A stretch of 64,000 nt of DNA. It comes from Bacillota bacterium (GTDB taxonomy: Bacteria > Bacillota > Clostridia > Peptostreptococcales > Acidaminobacteraceae). Below, piece after piece: positions 34,577-43,041 of the stretch. The stretch lies in NCBI GenBank assembly GCA_030529225.1, contig JAUMXH010000002.1, positions 62,001-126,000 of the forward strand, written 5' to 3'. A program made the translations under genes and the position numbers. Positions within the stretch are counted from its first letter, which is position 1; each line of letters starts with the position of its first letter. Below the pieces are notes generated by a model. It did no database searches and was not told the origin of the DNA. It worked only from the letters and a program-made list of their open reading frames with translations.

Positions 34577-35833
34577 ATGGAGAGGAAGATTTATCAAGTA
34601 GAGGAAAAAGTTCCTTTTAGTTTGTTGCTTCCGCTTAGCTTGCAGCACACATTCGCCATGTTCGGAGCGTCTGTTTTGGTTCCGATCGTGATGGGGATTC
34701 ATCCCGGAATTGTTTTATTGATGAATGGCGTGGGAACGCTTTTTTTTATACTTATTACCAAGGGAAAGGCGCCCGCTTACTTGGGTTCGAGCTTTGCCTT
34801 TCTGGCGCCGGCAGGGGTAATCATCAGCGCCTGGGGATTTGAATACGCCCAAGGGGGCTTCATTGTGACCGGACTCTTCGGCTGTATTCTCGCCTTTATT
34901 ATCAGAAAGTTCGGCACGCGCTGGATTGACGTGGTGCTTCCGCCCGCAGCGATGGGTGCCGTCGTGGCCCTGATCGGTCTGGAGCTGACAAAGATCACCG
35001 TGACCGGCGGCAAGATCGGCGCCAACCTGATGACCGAAACGGCGACTACAAACGACTGGATCGTCTTCCTGGTGACCCTCGGCGTGGCGGTCATCGGCTC
35101 GGTCCTCTTTAAAAAGTTTTTCGCGACCATTCCGATTCTGATTGCGATGGTCGTAGGTTACATCACCGCGGCGAGCCTGGGCATGATCGACTACAGCGCG
35201 CTGAAAGAGGCGAGCTTCTTCACCATGCCGGTGTTCCAATTACCGAAGTTCAGCATTGAAGCGGTGTTCACGATGCTGCCCGCCCTTTTGGTCATCATCG
35301 CCGAACACATCAGTCACCAGAGCGTGACGAGCACCATCGTGGGCAAGGACCTAATCAAGGAGCCGGGCCTCGACAAGACCATCTTCGCGGACAACTTTTC
35401 AACGATGATTTCGGGCTTTGTGGGCGGTGTTCCGACCACGACCTACGGAGAAAACATCGGCGTGATGGCGGTCACCGGTGTCTACAGCGTGCAGGTCATC
35501 GGCGGAGCGGCCGTGATCTCCATCCTGATGGCCTTCATCGGACCGCTCTCGGCCTTTATTCTGACCATTCCGGGGGATGTCATCGGCGGCGTGACCTTCC
35601 TGCTCTACGGTATGATCGGGGCATCGGGCATCCGACTCCTGGTAGATAAGAATGTCGACTACGGCAAGTCCAAGAACCTGGTTCTGACTTCGGTGATTTT
35701 GACCACCGGCCTCAGCGGGATCAGCGTCAGCTTCGCCGGCATCAGCTTGAGCGGCATGGTCTTATCGAGCGTGGTCGCGGTCGTGCTCAGCCTCTTCTTC
35801 TACCTGGTGGACAAGGTCTCTCATACGGCCTAG
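34577..35833 (+). CDS. uraA: Uracil permease, NCS2 family
   Basis: 418 residues, about 12-14 transmembrane segments. The N-terminal signature SLQHTFAMFGASVLVP includes the histidine of the UraA substrate site. Later blocks VLPPAAMGAVVALIGLEL, EHISHQSVTS (substrate glutamate/histidine) and GVPTTTYGENIG are characteristic of uracil rather than xanthine carriers. It imports uracil with protons across the cytoplasmic membrane. It is flanked by terminators on both sides, so it is monocistronic, and no pyrimidine genes are nearby. Confidence 0.93.
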   Translation: MERKIYQVEEKVPFSLLLPLSLQHTFAMFGASVLVPIVMGIHPGIVLLMNGVGTLFFILITKGKAPAYLGSSFAFLAPAGVIISAWGFEYAQGGFIVTGLFGCILAFIIRKFGTRWIDVVLPPAAMGAVVALIGLELTKITVTGGKIGANLMTETATTNDWIVFLVTLGVAVIGSVLFKKFFATIPILIAMVVGYITAASLGMIDYSALKEASFFTMPVFQLPKFSIEAVFTMLPALLVIIAEHISHQSVTSTIVGKDLIKEPGLDKTIFADNFSTMISGFVGGVPTTTYGENIGVMAVTGVYSVQVIGGAAVISILMAFIGPLSAFILTIPGDVIGGVTFLLYGMIGASGIRLLVDKNVDYGKSKNLVLTSVILTTGLSGISVSFAGISLSGMVLSSVVAVVLSLFFYLVDKVSHTA

Positions 35834-35900
35834 GCCCCGCGCAGAGGAACCTCTTTTAGGAAGAAGGCTTGCGACGGATTGCAAGATTTGCATTTTTCAG

Positions 35901-35927
35901 TAAAAAAACGGTAAAAAATGCCGATGT
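35901..35927 (+). promoter_or_regulatory. Candidate sigma-D promoter of the solute-binding/GGDEF-EAL pair
   Basis: TAAA (35901-35904), 16-nt spacer, GCCGATGT (35920-35927). The spacing equals that of the flgM promoter; one base of the -10 differs from consensus (G for A), while the leading G is present. It lies in the arm and loop of the uraA terminator, 46 bp before the lipoprotein ATG. Overlap with an A-run makes chance occurrence possible. Confidence 0.45.
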
Positions 35928-35944
35928 ATTTTTTACCGTTTTTT
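35902..35944. terminator. Two-way intrinsic terminator after uraA
   Basis: ACGGTAAAAAAT (35908-35919) pairs perfectly with ATTTTTTACCGT (35928-35939), 8-nt loop, with A-run before and T-run after. A candidate sigma-D promoter overlaps it. Confidence 0.88.
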
Positions 35945-35972
35945 GTATGGGTGAGAGATAGGAGCTTTAACT

Positions 35973-37439
35973 ATGGGAGAAATGAAATCTAAATTGTCAA
36001 TCTTGCTGGCGCTCTTTTTGCTGATTTTTACTGCCGGATGCGGGGAATCTCCGGAGGCGGTCAAAAAGGCGAGGACGCCGCTTGTCATAAATGTGTGGTC
36101 GTACTACACGTCGAGTACGAAGGACGCCTTCGACAGCCTGGTTAGCGAGTTCAACGAGAGCGTCGGAAAGGAATACAAGATTACCGTGAAGCACGAGACG
36201 ATCGGAAGCCTCAGGGAGCTGAACCACGCTCTGATGAGTTCCGCGCTCGGCGAAGCCGGATCGATGCGCATGCCGAACCTCTTTATCAGCTACAAAGGGG
36301 TTGCGAAGGATGTGGAGAAGGAAATCGAACTGATCGACTTCAACGAGTATTTTTCAAAGGAAGAAAAGGAAAAATATGTTGACAGTTTTGTGGAACTGGG
36401 TAAGGTTGAAGGAGGAAAACGGGATCGATTGATTATGCTTCCGTTCGGAACCTCGACTACGGTCTTGATGATCAACGAAACCGACTTTGCCCCGCTCGAA
36501 GCGGCGATCGGCGTGGGCTACGAGGACCTCAAAACCTACGAGGGCCTGGCAAAGGCTGCGCAAAAATACTACGAGTACACCGATGCCAAGACTCCGACCA
36601 AGAACGACGGCTTGGCCCTCTTCGGATTGGACTCGGTTCCGAACTACTTCTTTGAGGCCCTCAAACAGCAGGGGGCAGACCTCTTGAGTGAGAAGGACGG
36701 CAAGGTCGTCGCGAACCTCAGCAAGGAGCACGCGAGAAAGATTTGGGACAACTACTATGTGCCGATGGTCAAGGGCCACTACGGCAAGTACGGCAAGTTC
36801 AGCTCGGAGGACATCAAGATCGGCAAGGTCTTGCTCAGCCTCTGTTCTACGACCAGTTCCACCTACTTCCCGGACCAGAAGTTTGTGGGCGACGAGGCCT
36901 TCGACATCGATCTGAAGGTGTTGCCGTCTCCGAAGTTTGAAGGCTCTGAAGGGCTCTTCATCGTGCAGGGCGGCGGTTTGATCGGCGCGAAAAAGTCGAA
37001 GGAAGAGGACGAGGCCGCGGTCATGTTCGCCAAGTGGATCACCGCGAGCAAGAACAACTCGGACTTCACGATCACTTCTTCGTACCTGCCGGTCACCAAG
37101 GAAGGCTTTGACGAGGCCTACGTGAGCAAGCACACCAAAGAGAAGGGGCTCTCTCCGAAGATTGAGAAGACCCTGATCTGCGGGTTCAACCAATATAAGG
37201 AAAAGACGTCTTTCTACGTCGAGCCGCTGGACGGCTACGAGGGCGTCAGAAGCGTGATTGAGAAAGATTTTGGAGACTTCGCGATGAACGATGCCAAGGA
37301 GGCTTGGGCCAAAATCCAAGCGGGCGGAGACTACGAGGAGGTCTTGAAGAGCTATTTGTCGGACGAACACTTTGAGGAATGGTACAGTAAATTTATTCGG
37401 GATGTCAATTCCATTTTAGACGATGTAAATAAAGGATAG
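35973..37439 (+). CDS. Extracellular solute-binding lipoprotein (family 1), probable sensor partner
   Basis: 488 residues. A lipoprotein signal ends in FTAGC (Cys about 23). The mature part has the family 1 binding-protein layout (LVINVWSYYTSST near residue 37, ...LFISYKG, MLPFGTSTTVLMINE, FAKWITASK). No permease or ATPase gene is near. Instead the next gene, 7 bp downstream, is a membrane GGDEF-EAL protein with a large extracellular domain. The arrangement matches Vibrio NspS-MbaA, where a binding protein signals to a c-di-GMP enzyme. A sensory rather than transport role is therefore inferred; the ligand is unknown. AGGAG precedes the ATG. Confidence 0.85.
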   Translation: MGEMKSKLSILLALFLLIFTAGCGESPEAVKKARTPLVINVWSYYTSSTKDAFDSLVSEFNESVGKEYKITVKHETIGSLRELNHALMSSALGEAGSMRMPNLFISYKGVAKDVEKEIELIDFNEYFSKEEKEKYVDSFVELGKVEGGKRDRLIMLPFGTSTTVLMINETDFAPLEAAIGVGYEDLKTYEGLAKAAQKYYEYTDAKTPTKNDGLALFGLDSVPNYFFEALKQQGADLLSEKDGKVVANLSKEHARKIWDNYYVPMVKGHYGKYGKFSSEDIKIGKVLLSLCSTTSSTYFPDQKFVGDEAFDIDLKVLPSPKFEGSEGLFIVQGGGLIGAKKSKEEDEAAVMFAKWITASKNNSDFTITSSYLPVTKEGFDEAYVSKHTKEKGLSPKIEKTLICGFNQYKEKTSFYVEPLDGYEGVRSVIEKDFGDFAMNDAKEAWAKIQAGGDYEEVLKSYLSDEHFEEWYSKFIRDVNSILDDVNKG

Positions 37440-37446
37440 ACTTGGA

Positions 37447-40400
37447 ATGAAGCAAAAGAGGGTTTATTCGGCGCGATTTATCGTGACGACCGTTACATTC
37501 GCTACCTTGTTGGTGCAGGTTCTTATCTTCTATCTCTCATTCTCGGAGATAGATGTCTTTAACATGCTTGAAAATTCCACCTACAGGTACTATAACAACA
37601 GGTTGGAGCAGGGCGCCGAAAAACTCGAGAGCAAACTGGTCAAATCGGTCGCATCCAGGGAAGTGAAGGAGCGATTGCTCAACGACATTCAGCTCCTCTA
37701 CCTGTCGAACCAAAAAGGGCTGGTTCCGCTTCATGTGAACGACAAGGTCGCCAGCGACCTGTTGCAGAATGTGACCAGCACCGAGGCGTCGGGGGCCCTC
37801 GTCCTGCTCAACAGGGGCATGCAGGACTCTTCCGCCGAGGAGGACATCTTCTTCATTCGCGACAGCAACACCGACATCAAGCTGAGGGACAACAGCGACA
37901 TCATGCTCCAAATGGGGAGCTCAAGCCTGGCCAAGCGCATGAACATCAGTCTGGACAATACCTGGACGCCCAAGACCGAGATCGGAAAGTACAAGGCGGA
38001 AACGATTGCCAAGCTCAAGAGCAAGGTCCGCGAAGACTTTGCAAGAATTGAGAAAAAGAACGCCGAGGAGCTCGCGTTCTGGCTCGGAAACGTGGATTTG
38101 ACCGACGACGGCAACGACGGTCTGGTTTACGTGCAACCGATTGTGGACATCCATTCGGACACCCTTTACGGGATGCTCGTCTTTGAGTTGAACAGTAAGG
38201 TGCTTTCGGAAATCATTGATGTGAATGTGATGCCGTCCGAGTTTTCTTCGGGCTTTGCGCTGATTCAAAAGGAAAAGCACAGCGGAGAGGCGAGCCCGAA
38301 CTTCGAGAAGGCCGTTCTGATCGATTACTTTGGCGACCACATCCCGGGAATCAGCGGGAAGGACAAGATTTCCTACCAAAAAATCAAGAATAAATACAAT
38401 TCGACCTCGGCCGATTCGAGCGACATGTACCTTCTGGACAGCGGGGAGGGCAGCGGCATAAACATGTACGGCTTCCCCAAAAAACTCAGACTTTACAACA
38501 AGAATTCAACCCACTACGAGCGGGGCTTTTACCTGGTCTTGTTCCTGGCCGAATCGAACTTCTACTTTTACCAGAGTGCCTACGTGAAGGGCGTCATCGT
38601 ATCGATCGTGATCAGTATCCTCTTTGCGGTCCTCTTATCTATGCTGCTCTCCCACTACCTGACCCTGCCGGTCAGCTCCCTGGTCGGGGAGATCGAGTCG
38701 GTCGACATCACCAAAAAGATTCAGTTTAAAAAGACCAGAATCAAGGAGATGGACCTGCTGGCGGACCAGATTGAGAACCTGTCCTACAACATCGGGAACT
38801 TTTACTTTAAGATGCAGAACCTGATGGAGATGTTCGGAAAGGCGGTCGTCATCCTCGAGGAGGACGCTTCGGCCAAGATCGTCTACAAGACCGGCAGAAT
38901 TTCGGCCATGCTCGGGGAATCGGACAGCGAGGAAGCGCTGATCGAGGAGCTCAGCAACTACAACTTTGAACTCAAAATGAAAAAGTACTCCAAGGGCAAG
39001 CTCATTGAAAATGAGAAGTTCGATGCTTTGGATGTCAAAATTATCGGGATTACCAACAGGGACGGCAAGCTCTACCTCAAGTACGAGAAGAAGTACTTTG
39101 AGGGCCGCTGGTTCCACATCTATATGGACTACACCCAGGAGTACGACAACATCTTAAAGCTCGAGAAGGAGAAGAACTACGACTTTTTGACCTCGCTGCC
39201 GAACCGCAAATACTTTAAGGAGCTGGTGACCGAGAGCTTGGAAAAGAACCCGTACGACAGCTATGCGATGATTATGTGGGATCTCGACAACCTGAAGTAC
39301 ATCAACGATATGTTCGGACACGACTGGGGCGATACTTACTTGAAGGCGACCGCCGATGTGATCAGCACCCTGGAGGGAGATCCGGTCTATGTTTCGCGCT
39401 TCTCGGGCGACGAATTCTTTGCCTTTGTCAAGTTCGATGGCGATAAGGAGGCGCTCAGAAACAGGCTGAACCTTCTGCAAAATAAGCTTTTGAACAGCAA
39501 GATTGAAATTCCGGGTTTTGAGACCATCAAAATCCGGGCATCGGTGGGACTGTCGTGGTATCCGGACGACGCGAATAACTATGAAGATTTGTATAAGTAC
39601 ACCGACTTTGCGATGTACCAGGCCAAGCACACCAACAAGGGAACCATCGTGGAGTTCGACGGCGAGCTCTATGAGAAGGAGAACATTGTCATCCTGGGTA
39701 AGGAGGACTTGAACAGGCTGATCGAGCAAAAACTCGTGAAGTTCGCCTTCCAGCCGGTGGTTTCGGTGCGGACCGGAGAGATCTTCGGGTACGAGGCGCT
39801 GATGCGCAGTAAGTCGGAGTCAATCGACTCGGTCGACAAGATTATGAAGCTCGCGAAGCACCAGTATAAGCTGCCTCAGATCGAGAGCCTGACCTTTGAG
39901 GGCGTCTTCGATGCGATGGAGGAAAACAAGGTCTTGATCAAGGACAAGAAGATCTTCATCAACTCGATTGCCAGCGTCCTGCTGCCGGACAAGCACGAAC
40001 AGTACGTCAGGGACAAGCTCGCCAAGTACTCGGATCAGGTGGTCATCGAGATTACCGAGAGCGAGGAGGTCAACAGCGACGGAATCGTCATCAAGAAGAA
40101 TTACAGGAACAAGTACGGCACGCAGATTGCGATTGACGACTTCGGTTCGGGATACTCGACCGAGACCAGCTTGCTCGAGGTCAACCCCGACTTCATCAAG
40201 ATTGACATGGTCATCATTCGCGACATCCACAAGGACAAGAACCGCTACCAGCTCGTGAAGAGCATCGTCGAGTACAGTAAAATCAGGGGCATCAAAATCA
40301 TTGCCGAGGGCGTGGAGACCGAGGAGGAGCTCTACACCTTGATCGAGCTCGATGTGGATTTGCTCCAGGGTTACTACCTGTCAAAGCCGTCCTTCGACAT

Positions 40401-40482
40401 CAAGGACATCAGCGCCGAGAAGAAGGAAAAGGTGCTGTCGATCGGCAGACGCATCCGCGAGGCAAAGGGCGAAAACAAGTAA
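37447..40482 (+). CDS. Membrane GGDEF-EAL protein with extracellular sensor domain
   Basis: 1011 residues. A transmembrane helix (about 10-30), a 340-residue extracellular region, a second helix (about 378-402), a HAMP-like linker and a PAS-like region (about 455-570) precede the catalytic domains. The GGDEF domain has SGDEF at about 653-657 (an accepted variant), with DLDNLKYIND upstream. The EAL domain (about 755-995) keeps EAL at 783, EITES, IDDFGSGYS, the FIKID lysine, AEGVETEEE and LLQGYYLSKP, so phosphodiesterase activity looks intact. It makes and/or degrades cyclic di-GMP in response to the outside domain and probably the upstream lipoprotein. A terminator follows. Confidence 0.93.
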   Translation: MKQKRVYSARFIVTTVTFATLLVQVLIFYLSFSEIDVFNMLENSTYRYYNNRLEQGAEKLESKLVKSVASREVKERLLNDIQLLYLSNQKGLVPLHVNDKVASDLLQNVTSTEASGALVLLNRGMQDSSAEEDIFFIRDSNTDIKLRDNSDIMLQMGSSSLAKRMNISLDNTWTPKTEIGKYKAETIAKLKSKVREDFARIEKKNAEELAFWLGNVDLTDDGNDGLVYVQPIVDIHSDTLYGMLVFELNSKVLSEIIDVNVMPSEFSSGFALIQKEKHSGEASPNFEKAVLIDYFGDHIPGISGKDKISYQKIKNKYNSTSADSSDMYLLDSGEGSGINMYGFPKKLRLYNKNSTHYERGFYLVLFLAESNFYFYQSAYVKGVIVSIVISILFAVLLSMLLSHYLTLPVSSLVGEIESVDITKKIQFKKTRIKEMDLLADQIENLSYNIGNFYFKMQNLMEMFGKAVVILEEDASAKIVYKTGRISAMLGESDSEEALIEELSNYNFELKMKKYSKGKLIENEKFDALDVKIIGITNRDGKLYLKYEKKYFEGRWFHIYMDYTQEYDNILKLEKEKNYDFLTSLPNRKYFKELVTESLEKNPYDSYAMIMWDLDNLKYINDMFGHDWGDTYLKATADVISTLEGDPVYVSRFSGDEFFAFVKFDGDKEALRNRLNLLQNKLLNSKIEIPGFETIKIRASVGLSWYPDDANNYEDLYKYTDFAMYQAKHTNKGTIVEFDGELYEKENIVILGKEDLNRLIEQKLVKFAFQPVVSVRTGEIFGYEALMRSKSESIDSVDKIMKLAKHQYKLPQIESLTFEGVFDAMEENKVLIKDKKIFINSIASVLLPDKHEQYVRDKLAKYSDQVVIEITESEEVNSDGIVIKKNYRNKYGTQIAIDDFGSGYSTETSLLEVNPDFIKIDMVIIRDIHKDKNRYQLVKSIVEYSKIRGIKIIAEGVETEEELYTLIELDVDLLQGYYLSKPSFDIKDISAEKKEKVLSIGRRIREAKGENK

Positions 40483-40487
40483 TGAGC

Positions 40488-40534
40488 AAAACCTCTTTAT
40501 TGGATACTCTAAAATCCGATAAAGAGGTTTTTTC
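40488..40534 (+). terminator. Intrinsic terminator of the GGDEF-EAL gene
   Basis: AAACCTCTTTAT-GGAT pairs with ATCC-ATAAAGAGGTTT (loop of 8 nt), then a T-run. Very stable. Confidence 0.92.
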
Positions 40535-40624
40535 ATGTTTGTAAAAAACTCTGTTTTTTGTCGTAACGATAACTAAAAAATATCAGAACTGAATAGAAAC
40601 GTCTCCTAATTTATCCCCAAGAGA

Positions 40625-40633
40625 TGGTATAAT
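40625..40633 (+). promoter_or_regulatory. Extended -10 promoter of the VanZ-like gene
   Basis: TGGTATAAT: perfect TATAAT (40628-40633) with TG extension. The -35 region (CCTAAT) is poor. The start codon of vanZ is 69 bp downstream. Confidence 0.6.
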
Positions 40634-40664
40634 AAATATGGGGAATAAGTTGGGGGATTACTCT

Positions 40665-40709
40665 ATGGTTAGATACATAACCGAATCACAACTGGAGAAT
40701 AATGCTTGA
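40665..40709 (+). CDS. Possible 14-residue leader peptide overlapping the VanZ-like gene
   Basis: ATG 40665 opens a 14-codon frame (MVRYITESQLENNA) whose TGA overlaps the next ATG by 8 nt. Its upstream ribosome site is weak (GGGGGATT). It could couple translation of the VanZ-like gene or be chance. Low certainty. Confidence 0.25.
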   Translation: MVRYITESQLENNA

Positions 40710-41262
40710 TTTTGATATAACAATTATTGGGGTGTTCTTTTTACTATATTTAATTATTATTGCTTTTCTGAAGAAGAGAAGCAATAATAATTTTTTGGTT
40801 GTGTTCACTCTATTCTATATTTATTTAATTATGGTAATAAAATACACACAATTTCCTATTTTTCTAGATGAGTTGTTTATGGATTCTCAAAATTATAAGA
40901 TTTCATATAATTTAGTCCCTCTTGTCAATTTAAGCTCGGGACAATTTGTTACTTCTATGTTAAATGTGCTTTTGTTTTTGCCGTTCGGTTATTTGTTTTT
41001 TATCATGTCAAGGTTTCATTTTAAAAAGACTGTACTAGCGGGTTTTTCAATGAGTTTTCTGATAGAGGTAACACAGGCTGGTATTTCTTTGCTGACACAG
41101 GTTGCTTATAGAGTTTTTGATGTGAATGATTTAATCTTCAATACAATCGGAACTTTTCTAGGTGTCATTCTATTCCTGATTTTTAATCTATTTGCAAAAA
41201 GAGTAGGGCTCGTTTCTTCCTTGAAAAAGAACAGTTTTATGAATTATATAACCATGAAATAG
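40702..41262 (+). CDS. VanZ-like family membrane protein
   Basis: 186 residues, about five hydrophobic helices. The VanZ domain is recognisable from NVLLFLPFGYL, SFLIEVTQ and RVFDVNDLIFNTIGTFLG. VanZ of Enterococcus gives low-level teicoplanin resistance and homologues affect lipoglycopeptide sensitivity; chromosomal copies are common and their role is uncertain. The gene is strikingly AT-rich compared with its neighbours, and codon choice differs (many ATT, TTT, AAT), which suggests foreign origin. GGAG lies 4 bp before the ATG, and it has its own promoter. Confidence 0.85.
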   Translation: MLDFDITIIGVFFLLYLIIIAFLKKRSNNNFLVVFTLFYIYLIMVIKYTQFPIFLDELFMDSQNYKISYNLVPLVNLSSGQFVTSMLNVLLFLPFGYLFFIMSRFHFKKTVLAGFSMSFLIEVTQAGISLLTQVAYRVFDVNDLIFNTIGTFLGVILFLIFNLFAKRVGLVSSLKKNSFMNYITMK

Positions 41263-41475
41263 AGTATTGGACTGTATGAAAAAATAATTGGCAGAGGAAC
41301 TCTACTCCTTACATTCACTCAGGTGACGAAACTGTTCGGAGTGTATATCTTTTAGAGTGGTTTTTGCTGACAGATAGGGTGAAAGAAATTTGAATATCAT
41401 CAGCATAGAGATTATTTTTCTTGCTTTTTTTATCATTAGGTTCTAAAATGAAGTGATAATGAGTTAAGGAATGTT
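41263..41475. other. AT-rich gap between the VanZ-like gene and murJ
   Basis: 213 bp without a gene. A short open stretch from TTG 41390 (18 codons, hydrophobic: MNIISIEIIFLAFFIIRF) looks like the start of a membrane protein cut by a stop, possibly a relic. No strong promoter or terminator was found; the composition matches the VanZ gene rather than murJ. Confidence 0.4.
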
Positions 41476-43041
41476 ATGGATAAAAAAAAGACAGTAAAAA
41501 CAATCAGCTATGTGATGATGCTCAGCCTTGTGGGCAAACTGATGGCTCTTTTCAGAGAGGTTATGCTGGGAAGAGCCTACGGCACAGGCATGGAGGCAAA
41601 CGCCTTCCTGGCCGCCAGTCGAATCCCCAGGGTATTTTTTGATGCCATTTTTGCCTCGGCAATCACGATGAGTTTCATCCCCATCTTCAGTAAGTATATG
41701 AAACAGGGCGGTAAGGAGAAGGCCTTTGAGTTCTCGAATGTCTTTGTCACCTACATCTGCCTGTTTACCATCGTGTTTTCGATATTCGGAGCCTCGTTTT
41801 CCGATTTTTTTGCGGTTCTTTTTGCGAACAAATTTCCGCAGGAAACCTTGGAGCTCTGTTCCAAACTGCTCAAAATCCTCTTTCCCACTATGATATTTAC
41901 CGGAATCGCCTTCAGTTTTGTGGGCATCCTGCAATCTCTTGAAAATTTTTTGGTGCCGGCCATCATCAGCGTGGTCTTTAACGGCATCATCATCGCCTAT
42001 TTCTTTGGTCCGGTTTCAACTTGGGGCATCTACGGCCTCGCGGTCATCTATGTGATCGCTTGGCTGATGCAGGTCCTGGTGCAGGTTCCCTCCCTACATA
42101 GGAACGGGTATCGCTTCCGACCGAGCTTGAGCCTGAAGAGCGGCTATATGAAGGAAGTCGGGGTCCTCCTCCTTCCGGTCATGCTCAGCACCTGGGTGCA
42201 GCCGTTCAACTTCTTCATCAACACCAAGTTTGCCTCGGGTTTTTATGAGGGCTCCGGCACTTCGGCGATGGAATACTCGAACAATCTTTACACGATGATT
42301 ATCGCGATCTTTGTGCTCTCGGTCATGAACGTGGTCTTTCCAAGGCTTTCCAAACTCATCAACGATGACGATATGGAAGGGGCGGAAAAGCTCACCGGAG
42401 AGACCCTGGGAATCAGCCTGATCTTTGTGATTCCGATGATGATCGGCATCATGCTGCTCAGCACGGAGCTGGTGAGCCTGGTCTTTGGCGGAAACGAGTT
42501 CGACGCGTTTTCAATCAAAATCACCTCCTATTCCCTCTTCTACTTTTCCTTGGGGATGATCGGCTACACCTTCCAGAATGTGCTCTCTCGGGTTTACTTT
42601 GCCGCGAGACAGACCAGGGTGCCGGTGATTGGAGCGGTGATTGCGATTGTCGCGAACTACCTGCTCTGCATCCCGCTTTCACAAAAGATGGACATCGGGG
42701 GGCTGGCGCTGGCCTCGTCCATCTCGGTCTTCATCAACGGGCTGGTGCTGATGCTCCCGCTCTTAAAAAAGGAAAAACAGGTTTTTGACAAGGATTTCTT
42801 TGTCGACCTTGTAAAAATATCCGTCTCGTCTGCGGCCATGGGCTTCTTCCTGTACTACATGAAGGCGCCCGTCTTTTCGCTCCCGGTGCAGGGTTTGCCC
42901 GGAGATATCCTGAAGATTCTGCTGCTGGTTGCCCTGTCGGTACTCGTCTACGCGGTGCTGATCATCCTGTTTAGAGTCAGACACGTCAGGACGATGATGG
43001 AAGTGTTAAACATGAAAAAGAGAGGTAGAAATGAAGTTTAA
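41476..43041 (+). CDS. murJ: Lipid II flippase MurJ
   Basis: 521 residues, about 14 transmembrane segments, MOP exporter superfamily. The N-terminal signature SLVGKLMALFREVMLGRAYGTG...ANAFLAASRIPRVFFDAIFASA is typical of MurJ/MviN, including the conserved arginines. It moves lipid-linked peptidoglycan precursor across the membrane. Its end overlaps the start of the DUF5693 gene by 11 bp, so translation is coupled. Some family members flip other undecaprenyl-linked sugars, and the pairing with DUF5693 makes that an alternative. Confidence 0.9.
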   Translation: MDKKKTVKTISYVMMLSLVGKLMALFREVMLGRAYGTGMEANAFLAASRIPRVFFDAIFASAITMSFIPIFSKYMKQGGKEKAFEFSNVFVTYICLFTIVFSIFGASFSDFFAVLFANKFPQETLELCSKLLKILFPTMIFTGIAFSFVGILQSLENFLVPAIISVVFNGIIIAYFFGPVSTWGIYGLAVIYVIAWLMQVLVQVPSLHRNGYRFRPSLSLKSGYMKEVGVLLLPVMLSTWVQPFNFFINTKFASGFYEGSGTSAMEYSNNLYTMIIAIFVLSVMNVVFPRLSKLINDDDMEGAEKLTGETLGISLIFVIPMMIGIMLLSTELVSLVFGGNEFDAFSIKITSYSLFYFSLGMIGYTFQNVLSRVYFAARQTRVPVIGAVIAIVANYLLCIPLSQKMDIGGLALASSISVFINGLVLMLPLLKKEKQVFDKDFFVDLVKISVSSAAMGFFLYYMKAPVFSLPVQGLPGDILKILLLVALSVLVYAVLIILFRVRHVRTMMEVLNMKKRGRNEV

